Under the pieces are notes generated by a model. That model searched no databases. It was not told where the DNA came from and saw only the letters and a program-made list of their open reading frames with translations. Below, in pieces: positions 35,710 through 42,730 of a DNA stretch of 64,000 bases; the first letter of the stretch is position 1; each line of letters opens with the position of its first letter. The position numbers and the translations under genes are program-made. Origin of the DNA: Gottfriedia solisilvae (GTDB lineage Bacteria; Bacillota; Bacilli; Bacillales; Bacillaceae_G); NCBI RefSeq assembly GCF_002128405.1, contig NZ_NETJ01000003.1:372001-436000 (forward strand), read 5' to 3'.

Positions 35710-35823
35710 TCTGTTAAAGTCGATTGTTGATTTTCCTTATTCAACTAAAACCTAATAAAAATAGGTCAACCAGAAAAATCTGGCTAACCTTATAATACGA
35801 AATGACAGTTTAGTTGAATAAAG
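35710..35823. repeat. MITE-like inverted repeat element
   Basis: TTATTCAACTAAA (35737-35749) is exactly inverted as TTTAGTTGAATAA (35809-35821). A second hairpin AGGTCAACCAG...CTGGCTAACCT sits inside (35763-35790). To the left, GGCTCTGTTAAAG (from 35707) resembles insertion-sequence ends. No coding capacity. Probably a non-autonomous element or remnant. Confidence 0.5.
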
Positions 35824-35905
35824 ATAATTGTAAAATGATGTAAAAAGAGGCAAAATAAATGATAATACAATCTTCTGTGGTAAGAAGAAATAAGGAGATG
35901 ACAAT

Positions 35906-36244
35906 ATGTCAGAAGATGAATTATTCTCAAATAAGGCATCTAATGTTTATGAAATATATTCAAAGATCCTCGATTTATTGAAAGAAATAGGTGCATTTGA
36001 AATTGAGTTTAAAAAGACTTCTATTCATCTTTTGAATAAATCTTCCTTTGGAGGAGTTCATCCAAAAAAGAAATGGTTAGATTTTAATTTAGTAACAAAC
36101 CATCAAATTGAACACGAAAAGATTACTAAAATTGAACAAGTTTCCAAAAAACGATTTCACAATAATTTTAGATTCCATAATGTGGACGAGCTAAATCAAG
36201 AGTTTTTAATTCTTTTAAAAGAATCATATCAATTGATGTGTTAG
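35906..36244 (+). CDS. DUF5655-type protein
   Basis: A 112-residue protein. The segment KKTSIHLLNKSSFGGVHPKKKWLDFNLVTNHQI resembles the DUF5655 domain, often found alone or fused to nuclease-like or predicted transport proteins. There is no signal peptide or membrane helix, so it is cytoplasmic. AAGGAG precedes the ATG. It sits between a repeat element and decayed genes, in the strain-specific stretch after comK. Function unknown. Confidence 0.65.
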   Translation: MSEDELFSNKASNVYEIYSKILDLLKEIGAFEIEFKKTSIHLLNKSSFGGVHPKKKWLDFNLVTNHQIEHEKITKIEQVSKKRFHNNFRFHNVDELNQEFLILLKESYQLMC

Positions 36245-36268
36245 TTAGAGAAAGGATATTTATTACCA

Positions 36269-36554
36269 ATGAATATCAGTTTCTTTGGATTTATATCTGG
36301 TCTATTATTTGGTGTATATCTGTAATATTAATGCTCCCGACGAAATCTGAAGATAAGCTCATTGCTATGATCGGTTTTCATTTATTGATCGTTTTACAAT
36401 TGGTTTCTTATTATCAATAACTGTTCTTCCACGGTATGGTTGGACAAAAGGAATTTTGTTAGGGGTGTTAATTAGCCTCCCAGACGCACTGATTACAAAA
36501 TCCTATATACTAATCATTGGCTTAGGAGTAATCGGAGGAGTTATTATTATTTAG
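36269..36554 (+). pseudogene. Decayed membrane-protein gene with frameshifts
   Basis: An ATG at 36269 after AAAGGA opens MNISFFGFISGLLFGVYL and stops at 36323. A second frame continues with VILMLPTKSEDKLIAM, and the third gives DRFTIGFLLSITVLPRYGW...GVLISLPDALI...LIIGLGVIGGVIII, a convincing membrane-protein C-terminus. The simplest reading is one roughly 95-residue membrane protein broken by at least two indels. Parent family not recognised. Confidence 0.5.
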
Positions 36555-36596
36555 AACAAACTCGATTGGCTGAATAGTCGATTTATAAAATGTGAT

Positions 36597-36710
36597 ATGA
36601 GTGTAATAAAACCACTAGAAGAGCGTTCTTTCTTTTTACCAGAAAAAACTTATCCTTGGGTAAAAATGTGGGATTATAGAGAAAAAAGCTTATTAAGAAA
36701 CATGCACTAG
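36597..36710 (+). pseudogene. Short coding remnant, possibly a protein C-terminus
   Basis: A 37-codon frame (MSVIKPLEERSFFLPEKTYP...WDYREKSLLRNMH) reads like authentic protein sequence rather than AT-rich noise. It has no ribosome site and is in the same frame as the preceding decayed gene, separated from it by a TAG. It is probably the tail of another lost gene. Not identified. Confidence 0.35.
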
Positions 36711-36766
36711 AAAAAATATAAATCATATATAGGAGATATCCCGTTTGAATACTAGAGGAGGATATT

Positions 36767-37864
36767 ATGAAACCTATGTTACCTAGTGAAAAATATTTCG
36801 GTAATTTAGAACTAGTTTATGAATTTTATGGGGCTATGCCTACAGGTGTTACTGTTTCAGAAACCGGTCGTATTTTTATTTGTTTTCCGAAATGGGGAGA
36901 CGATGTTAAATTTACGGTGGGGGAAATTGTTGGCGATAAATTGCAGCCTTATCCTAATTTACAAACCAATTTGGTAAACCCCGAGAATATCACAATGACT
37001 TTCATCAGTGTCCAAAGTGTAGTTGCTGATGGAAGGGGAACGCTTTGGATATTAGATACAGCGGCACCCAATTTTTCTGAACCTATTAAGGGGGGGGCAA
37101 AATTAGTCGCTGTTGATTTAGATACCAATACAATAAGAAAAGTATATACCTTTACAGAAGAGGTGGTCCTGCCTACAACTTATCTGAATGATGTCCGTTT
37201 TGATTTTCGTGTTGGAAAAGCAGGTTATGCCTATATAACGGATTCTTCTTCAAGAGGACCAGGAGCTATTATCGTCGTAGATTTATCAAATGGAAATGCG
37301 TTTAGACGGTTAAACGGGGCAAATTCAACTTCACCCGATCCCTATTTTTTACCGAAAGTAGAAGGACAAATTTTAATGAATCGAAACAAAGACGGTTCAA
37401 CTTCTGCATTTAGATTGGCGTCTGATAGTCTTGCGATTTCTCCCGATGGAAAGATATTATTTTTTGCTCCACTAACCAGTCGTCATTTGTTCTCGATTTC
37501 AACAGAAGCCCTGAGAGACAGAACGATATCGGACATGGATGTACCTTATCATGTGAAGTATTGGGGAGAAAAAGGTGCGTCTGATGGAATGATCACCGAT
37601 GCAAAGGGAACTGTTTATGCTGGAGATTATGAAAACAACAGTATCCGTAAGATATTTCCAAATGGTATAATGGAAACTATCGCACATGATCCGAGAATTT
37701 TGTGGCCAGATACTTTTTCAATTGGTCCGGATCAATATTTGTATTTCATTGTGAACCAATTACATCGACAGCCTAGATTTCATTATGGAGAAGACTTACG
37801 ACAGAAACCTTATAGTTTACTTCGTATAAAAATTGATGAATTCCCTTCTCCAACCTTTTCATAA
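36767..37864 (+). CDS. Major royal jelly protein (yellow)-family beta-propeller
   Basis: A 365-residue protein of the MRJP/yellow family. PTGVTVSETGRIFICFPKWGDDVKFTVGEI is the typical first blade, and LNDVRFDFRVGKAGYAYITDSS and YHVKYWGEKGASDGMITDAKGTVYAGDYENNSI follow in the family order; a six-bladed propeller is expected. There is no signal peptide, so it appears cytoplasmic, unlike the insect proteins. Bacterial members are functionally uncharacterised; some may be lactonase-like. AGAGGAGG precedes the ATG. It has its own terminator and lies within the accessory region, so horizontal acquisition is plausible. Confidence 0.82.
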   Translation: MKPMLPSEKYFGNLELVYEFYGAMPTGVTVSETGRIFICFPKWGDDVKFTVGEIVGDKLQPYPNLQTNLVNPENITMTFISVQSVVADGRGTLWILDTAAPNFSEPIKGGAKLVAVDLDTNTIRKVYTFTEEVVLPTTYLNDVRFDFRVGKAGYAYITDSSSRGPGAIIVVDLSNGNAFRRLNGANSTSPDPYFLPKVEGQILMNRNKDGSTSAFRLASDSLAISPDGKILFFAPLTSRHLFSISTEALRDRTISDMDVPYHVKYWGEKGASDGMITDAKGTVYAGDYENNSIRKIFPNGIMETIAHDPRILWPDTFSIGPDQYLYFIVNQLHRQPRFHYGEDLRQKPYSLLRIKIDEFPSPTFS

Positions 37865-37894
37865 TAAAAATAGTCAATTTTATGTTTATTTTAG

Positions 37895-37924
37895 AAAAAC
37901 GACTCATAAGAGTCGTTTTTAAAA
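37895..37924 (+). terminator. Terminator after the royal-jelly-family gene
   Basis: AAAACGACTC (37896-37905) and GAGTCGTTTT (37910-37919) around ATAA, followed by T's. Confidence 0.88.
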
Positions 37925-38101
37925 TTAATTTTTATTATAAAAAAGGTCTGGTTTTCCACAATTTGGGCACTCATATTCATAATGATCTTGAATTACCTTA
38001 CTACTATTTGAATATTCGTCATTAGTGGAAATGTTTGAATTACAGTTTGGACAGTTAATGCTTGTTTTGGGGGATTTGTTTTTTGAATACTCCATATTCA
38101 T
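37925..38101 (-). CDS. Small zinc-ribbon protein
   Basis: A 58-residue ORF found by hand translation, with two CPNC knuckles: NCPNCNSNIS near residue 17 and ECPNCGKPDLFY near 48, the plan of a rubredoxin-like zinc ribbon. It starts MNMEYSKNKSPKTS; AAAGGA is 3 bases before this ATG and 9 before the next one (ending 38095), which may be the true start. It is convergent with the royal-jelly-family gene and ends at its terminator. Function unknown. Confidence 0.6.
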   Translation of the reverse strand: MNMEYSKNKSPKTSINCPNCNSNISTNDEYSNSSKVIQDHYEYECPNCGKPDLFYNKN

Positions 38102-38621
38102 ACATCCTTTCTTTTCATTTCTTGATAAATCCTTTATATTTTACCCATTAAATTATATATCCTATTAAATTAATACACTTGATTAAAAAATGATATTCTT
38201 CTTTAATGGGAATGTCCTTTTCTATTAATTCTTAAAGCTGATGAATCGGATTAATTATGCTAATAAAATTAGAAAGTGCATATTTATTTATTTTATTTTG
38301 CATGTGATAGTTGAATAACTGCTCCTAGTTATTTTTAAATGAAAAATAAAAAAACGTTTGCTATAAGTTGGTGGTTAATCAATCTATTTTTAATTTCTTA
38401 TTCAACTAACTGGCGCGTTAGTCTAATAAGGAATTTGATTTTCATAATTGAAGAATCTCTAAGAAAATTGTTATATACTTGACTACTAAGACCCATTGCA
38501 AATTAGTGGGAATGAATTTGACATGTACTACGTTCAATCATCTTAAAATCTGTTAAATTATAGAAAATATTGAACTTTGCCCATTATTCATTTATGATAA
38601 GTCATATAAATTCATAAATCG
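38102..38621. other. AT-rich gap with a palindrome, no gene recognised
   Basis: About 520 bases before the riboswitch. It holds the palindromic element at 38397-38430 and otherwise only short AT-rich frames without ribosome sites. The promoter of the riboswitch transcript should lie near its right end, but no clear pair was identified. Confidence 0.4.
38397..38430. repeat. Palindromic repeat of the TTCAACTAAC type
   Basis: CTTATTCAACTAAC is mirrored by GTTAGTCTAATAAG with a TGGCGC centre and two mismatches. Related to the outer arms at 35737/35809 and to the palindrome at 40498. Confidence 0.55.
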
Positions 38622-38686
38622 ATTGTATAACCTCATTGATATGGTATGAGGGTCTCTACCAGGAACCGTAAAATCCTGATTACGAA
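38622..38686 (+). promoter_or_regulatory. Purine riboswitch aptamer, adenine class
   Basis: All purine-aptamer landmarks are present in order: P1 with TATAA, P2 CCTCAT/ATGAGG closing the loop TGATATGG, J2/3 TCTCTACC, P3 CAGGA/TCCTG closing the loop ACCGTAAA, then J3/1 ATTA. The specificity base, C in guanine riboswitches (GACTA in xpt) and U in adenine ones (GATTA in pbuE), is T here (TGATTAC), indicating adenine. The 3' arms of P3 and P1 are shared with the terminator stem that follows, so ligand binding should allow read-through. Confidence 0.88.
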
Positions 38687-38730
38687 AAAAATGTTTTTTA
38701 ACATTTTTTTTCGTAATCAGGATTTTTTTT
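38670..38730 (+). terminator. Riboswitch expression platform (terminator)
   Basis: AAATCCTGATTACGAAA pairs almost perfectly with TTTCGTAATCAGGATTT, extended through an A7/T8 and ATGTT/AACAT segment to a small loop, followed by T's. Its 5' arm consists of the aptamer's P3, J3/1 and P1 right-hand strands, so the two folds exclude each other. Confidence 0.88.
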
Positions 38731-38759
38731 ATTTTAACAAGATTTAGGAGGAATTTGAG

Positions 38760-40073
38760 ATGAAAACAATATATATTAACGCTACTTTTTTTACAATGGA
38801 TAAGGAAAATCGAATCTTTTCAAACGGTATGATGATTGTACAAAATCGATCAATTATCTATATTGGTGAACGTAATGAAGAACTACTCGCAGATGCAGAT
38901 CAAGTAGTGGATCTTATTGGTAAATGGGTGATGCCTGGTCTAGTGAACACTCATTCGCATATATTAATGACACTATTACGTGGTATCGGTGATGATATGC
39001 TACTAAAACCTTGGCTTGAAACGAAAATATGGCCAATCGAAAAGCAATTTACATCTGAAATTGCATCTGTGAGTGCACAACTGGGCATTTTGGAGATGCT
39101 TAAGTCAGGAACAACTACATTCTCAGATATGTTTAATCCTAACGGTATTGATCCTAATGTTGTAATGGAGACCATTGCTGAAACAGGAATTCGTGGGGCA
39201 TTTTCTTATTCAATTTTTAGTTTCGGTACAGAACAAGAACAAAAAATGAATCTAATAGGTGCTGAACAGTTTTCTAAGGACTACAAAAATTTTGCTGATG
39301 GGCGACTAACAACAATGGTAGCACCTCATAGTCCATATGCATGTAGCCCGGAAGCACTTATTGAAAGTGCTAGAATTGCAAAGGAAAATGATTTAATGAT
39401 TCACATCCATGTATCAGAAACTGATTATGAAATCTTAGACATTGAAACTCGTTATGGAAATCGACCTGTAGAGCACCTTCGTAAACTAGGCATATTTGAT
39501 CAACTAACAGTGATGGCTCATGGTGTGGTTCTTAACGATGAAGAGAGAGCAATATTAAAGCAATATGATGTACGAGTTGCTCACAATCCAATTAGTAATT
39601 TGAAGCTAGGTTCTGGTATTGCTGATGTTGTTGGTCTTTTAGATGCGGGAATTAAAGTAGGAATTGCAACAGACAGCACAGCTTCTAATAACAATCTAGA
39701 TATGTTTGAGGAAGTTAGAACTGCTGCATTACTACAAAAAGGGATATATAAAGATGCGACTAAATTCTCTGCACAAACTGCATTAACCTTGGCTACCAGA
39801 GGTGGAGCTGAAGTGATAAGGATGGGACATACAGGCTCTCTTGAAGTAAATAAAAAGGCAGATTTTATTACAATTTATCCTTATAATAAAGAGCATTTAC
39901 AACCAATAACTGCAGCATATTCACATTTACTTTATTCGGCACGAGGAAGTGATGTATGCGATGTATACATCGATGGAAAAACAATTGTAAAGGATGGTAA
40001 ATGCTTATCGATTGACGAAGAAAAAGTGATTTACGAATCGAATCGCCTCCTTAATAATCTTACAACTAACTAA
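38760..40073 (+). CDS. mtaD: 5'-methylthioadenosine/S-adenosylhomocysteine deaminase-like amidohydrolase
   Basis: A 437-residue cytoplasmic amidohydrolase. The metal-binding HxH is in GLVNTHSHILMTLLRG near residue 65, followed by PHSPYACSPE, HIHVSETDYE, MAHGVVL and the catalytic Asp in GIATDSTASNNNLDMFEE near 305. This is the MtaD/TrzA-like pattern; members deaminate MTA, SAH or adenosine. AGGAGG precedes the ATG. The adenine riboswitch just upstream supports a purine substrate and suggests induction when adenine is high. Other TrzA-type aminohydrolases look alike, so the exact substrate is inferred. Confidence 0.8.
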   Translation: MKTIYINATFFTMDKENRIFSNGMMIVQNRSIIYIGERNEELLADADQVVDLIGKWVMPGLVNTHSHILMTLLRGIGDDMLLKPWLETKIWPIEKQFTSEIASVSAQLGILEMLKSGTTTFSDMFNPNGIDPNVVMETIAETGIRGAFSYSIFSFGTEQEQKMNLIGAEQFSKDYKNFADGRLTTMVAPHSPYACSPEALIESARIAKENDLMIHIHVSETDYEILDIETRYGNRPVEHLRKLGIFDQLTVMAHGVVLNDEERAILKQYDVRVAHNPISNLKLGSGIADVVGLLDAGIKVGIATDSTASNNNLDMFEEVRTAALLQKGIYKDATKFSAQTALTLATRGGAEVIRMGHTGSLEVNKKADFITIYPYNKEHLQPITAAYSHLLYSARGSDVCDVYIDGKTIVKDGKCLSIDEEKVIYESNRLLNNLTTN

Positions 40074-40130
40074 AATCAATGGTACGATGTTGTTCACATA
40101 TTTAGCTTAATTTAGTTGCATAAAATCAAG

Positions 40131-40152
40131 AGTCGCAAATGCGGCTTTTTTT
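40131..40152 (+). terminator. Terminator after the deaminase gene
   Basis: AGTCGCA (40131-40137) pairs with TGCGGCT (40140-40146) with one G-U, then a run of eight T. Confidence 0.75.
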
Positions 40153-40260
40153 TATTTTAGTCACAGGCAGGATAGATGAAGAAGGAAAAATTCCCCAAAC
40201 CAAAAGACTAATTAGATTGGTATAATTAATAAAAAATACTTCTATAAGTGGTGATACAGG

Positions 40261-40488
40261 ATGAAAAAAGGGGTTATGTTCCTTTATTGTGTTTTTATAG
40301 TTTTGGAGTTTCAATTAGTCTTGTTTTGCAGTAGGATTGCTTCAAACTATTTCGCTGTTCAAGCTAATATTAATCCCTTGTCAAAAAACGCTTCATTTTT
40401 AACATTATTATTTATGCTCTCTGCGGTTCTTGGAATAATAATATGTATTTTACATTTGTTTATTTTTAAAAAGTATTTAAAAAAATAG
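40261..40488 (+). CDS. Small two-helix membrane protein, unknown
   Basis: A 75-residue protein with two hydrophobic segments (about 4-24 and 47-69) and a basic tail FKKYLKK. The ribosome site is weak (ACAGG next to the ATG). No family recognised. It is followed by a palindromic repeat and another small membrane protein, both in the accessory stretch between comK and yhjE. Confidence 0.45.
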   Translation: MKKGVMFLYCVFIVLEFQLVLFCSRIASNYFAVQANINPLSKNASFLTLLFMLSAVLGIIICILHLFIFKKYLKK

Positions 40489-40497
40489 AATTGTATG

Positions 40498-40524
40498 TTT
40501 AACTAACGTATTCGTTAGTTGAAG
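40498..40524. repeat. Palindromic repeat of the TTCAACTAAC type
   Basis: AACTAACG (40501-40508) and CGTTAGTT (40513-40520) form a perfect stem with TATT loop, extended by TTT/GAA. Third member of the family described at 35737 and 38397. Confidence 0.55.
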
Positions 40525-40552
40525 ATCGATTTCTAAAAACTGGGGTAAAGCA

Positions 40553-40828
40553 ATGTATGAATTCGAACATGAGATAAAGAGAAAAGAAAAAGTATATAAG
40601 AATTACATAATTTTATATATGATAAGTGCATTAATAAATTTAAGTTTCTTATTAATGGATGGTGAAATTCTTCGGGGGATATGTAGTCTCCTATTTGTTT
40701 TAATTATCCTAAATTTTGGTTTACGCAAAAAAGCTTGGGCTATATGGATTATAAAATATATGGTTTGGATAAATATTATTGCCCTCATAATTATTTTATT
40801 CGCCAAGGGAATTGAACTAATGCAGTAA
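40553..40828 (+). CDS. Small membrane protein, unknown
   Basis: A 91-residue protein with a charged head (MYEFEHEIKRKEKVYKNY) and three hydrophobic stretches (about 19-36, 42-57 and 67-85). GGGG lies upstream of the ATG at slightly long spacing. No family recognised. It ends at a clear terminator, which supports a real transcription unit. Confidence 0.5.
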   Translation: MYEFEHEIKRKEKVYKNYIILYMISALINLSFLLMDGEILRGICSLLFVLIILNFGLRKKAWAIWIIKYMVWINIIALIIILFAKGIELMQ

Positions 40829-40846
40829 TTTCCTTAAGCAATTTAT

Positions 40847-40876
40847 AAAGACTGTCTAAAAAAGACAGTCTTTATC
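40847..40876 (+). terminator. Terminator after the small membrane protein
   Basis: AAAGACTGTCT and AGACAGTCTTT form a perfect 11-base stem around 5 A's, ending in TTTAT. Confidence 0.82.
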
Positions 40877-40920
40877 AGTTTAGAATAGAGTCAAATAAAA
40901 CACAAATATCAACACAAATG

Positions 40921-41217
40921 TGGGTCATGCATGCGTTACGACAGGACGTCGTGGTTTTAGCATGCCTACCTTTTTCGAGGAGGCTCACAAAGCACCTAAA
41001 GTGAAAATCTAGCAAATTCTTTATTAATTTAACAAAACAAATAGCAACACTGCATTAAAAGAAAGTTTGAACAACACTCTTTCAAAAAAAAGAAAGATTG
41101 GAACGGAAGAAAGCTCGACTCCTATGGGAGATGCGGGAAGGTGAGACCCCACAGGCGAAGCCGAGGAGGCTCACCGCCTGCCCCATGGAAAGCGAGCATT
41201 CTGAAGTGTAAATCCAG
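40921..41217. repeat. Bacillaceae intergenic repeat, one good and one degenerate copy
   Basis: The good copy spans about 41099-41217: ATTGGAACGGAAGAAAGC, a CTCCTATGGGAG hairpin, GGTGAGACCCCACAGGCG, GAGGAGGCTCACCGCC and GAAAGCGAGCATTCTG are the conserved blocks of a repeat widespread between genes in Bacillus and relatives. A degenerate copy, recognisable mainly by CGAGGAGGCTCAC, lies at about 40921-41015. The higher GC content stands out from its surroundings. No ORF is supported in the 611-base gap 40829-41440. Confidence 0.75.
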
Positions 41218-41440
41218 AAATACTTTTTTTTAATACAAGAAAAATACGCGTAAATTAGACTATTATTTGTAATATTATCCAATAAAAAAAGTAAATAATA
41301 AACTGTTAAAGTTATATAAAAATATTTCTACAAAAATAAGCCTTATAATGATTTATTATTATTGAATAAATAGTTATATGTGATAATGTTAACAGTAAGG
41401 ATACAATTTTGAAAAATGGCTTAAGGAGATTCACATTTAA

Positions 41441-42082
41441 ATGAACGTTTATGATATAAAGTCTTTTTTTACAGAAGAACACTTTCTACATCTTATCGAA
41501 CAATATAAAGACTATGGCCCGTTAATTGGAATATCAATACCTTTCATAGAAGCAATATTTCCAATACTTCCTTTAGTCGTTTTTGTTTTTGCAAATGCAG
41601 CAGCTTTTGGACCACTACTAGGGTTTTTATATTCATGGATAGGATCTTGCTTAGGTTCAATTTTATTATTTTATATTGTTAGAAAATTTGGTCAGAAACG
41701 ATTTTTTTCATTTATAAATAAACACAAAAAAGTTAAATCATCAATTGGATGGATTGAAAAAAGAGGCTTTGGACCAATTTTCATTATGTTTGCCTTTCCA
41801 TTTTCACCTTCTTTTTTGATTAATATTGTAGCAGGTTTATCAAGAATGAATATATCTCAATTTCTAATCGCTTTAGTTCTAGGTAAATTTACAATGATTG
41901 CCATGATTAGTTACTTAGGAAAAGATTTAACAGCAGTGTTTGATAAACCAATCAAAGCATTGTACATAGGTATTTTTATTTTTGCATTATGGATCGTTGG
42001 AAAAGTGATTGAGAAACGCATGAACATCCACGAAAAATCAACTGAGAATCAAGGTATGCCTCAACCGTCTGACGAGCAATAA
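41441..42082 (+). CDS. yhjE: YhjE, VTT/DedA-family membrane protein
   Basis: A 213-residue membrane protein of the SNARE-associated (VTT/DedA) family. The pattern GISIPFIEAIFPILPLVVFVFANAAAFG near residue 30, GSCLGSILLFYIVRKFGQ near 70 and FAFPFSPSFLINIVAGLSRM near 115 is diagnostic. Such proteins are linked to lipid carrier recycling, but the role of YhjE is not known. AAGGAG precedes the ATG at rather long spacing. It sits 31 bases before sipV, the same pair as in B. subtilis. Confidence 0.88.
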   Translation: MNVYDIKSFFTEEHFLHLIEQYKDYGPLIGISIPFIEAIFPILPLVVFVFANAAAFGPLLGFLYSWIGSCLGSILLFYIVRKFGQKRFFSFINKHKKVKSSIGWIEKRGFGPIFIMFAFPFSPSFLINIVAGLSRMNISQFLIALVLGKFTMIAMISYLGKDLTAVFDKPIKALYIGIFIFALWIVGKVIEKRMNIHEKSTENQGMPQPSDEQ

Positions 42083-42113
42083 TTTTATTATTTCTCTAAG
42101 GGAGCGAGCTACT

Positions 42114-42665
42114 ATGTTAAAAAAACAAGTTTTTGACTGGGGTAAAGCGATAGTTTTAGGAGTTGCAATTGCCTTTATTGTACGTACTTTTTTATTTTCC
42201 ACTTATGTAGTTGACGGAGAATCAATGATGCCGACTTTAAAGGATGGAAATCTACTGGTCATTAATAAGTTTGGTTACCAACTGGGTGACATTAAACGAT
42301 TTGATGTAATTGTTTTTCATGCAAATGAAGAAGAGGATTATGTTAAGCGTGTGATTGGCTTGCCTGGAGATTCTATTGAATATAAAAATGATTATCTTTA
42401 TATCAATAATGAAAAAATGAAAGAACCATATTTAAATGAATATAAAAATGTTTTAAAAGGCGTACCGTTTACTGGTGATTTTAGTTTGAATGAAATTACT
42501 GGTAAAACAAAGGTTCCACCTGGATATGTGTTTGTTGAAGGGGATAATCGACCTAAAAGCTATGATAGTCGATTGTTTGGTTTTGTAAAAATTGATAAAA
42601 TTGTGGGGAAAGTAGATTTACTATATTGGCCAATTTCTAATATGGATACGAACTTTAACAAATAA
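42114..42665 (+). CDS. sipV: SipV-like type I signal peptidase
   Basis: A 183-residue single-anchor signal peptidase (B. subtilis SipV is about 168). The N-terminal membrane helix (residues 10-30) is followed by the catalytic Ser in DGESMMPTL (S38) and Lys in DYVKRVIGLPGDSIE; EGDNRPKSYDSR is conserved box E. It removes signal peptides on the outer membrane face. Co-transcribed with yhjE and followed by a short hairpin. Confidence 0.92.
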   Translation: MLKKQVFDWGKAIVLGVAIAFIVRTFLFSTYVVDGESMMPTLKDGNLLVINKFGYQLGDIKRFDVIVFHANEEEDYVKRVIGLPGDSIEYKNDYLYINNEKMKEPYLNEYKNVLKGVPFTGDFSLNEITGKTKVPPGYVFVEGDNRPKSYDSRLFGFVKIDKIVGKVDLLYWPISNMDTNFNK

Positions 42666-42690
42666 GCTCCTTAGGGGGCTTTTCTTTATA
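42663..42690 (+). terminator. Short terminator after sipV
   Basis: AAGCTCC and GGGGCTT around a 4-base loop, followed by TTCTTT, overlapping the sipV stop. Weak. Confidence 0.6.
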
Positions 42691-42730
42691 AGTAAAAATA
42701 GAAAATAAATTGAAGGAGGTTACCTAAGAT

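Noticed and set aside
41082-41282. 66-codon minus-strand ORF in the Bacillaceae repeat
   Set aside because: Translation of the repeat itself; such frames appear wherever this repeat occurs.
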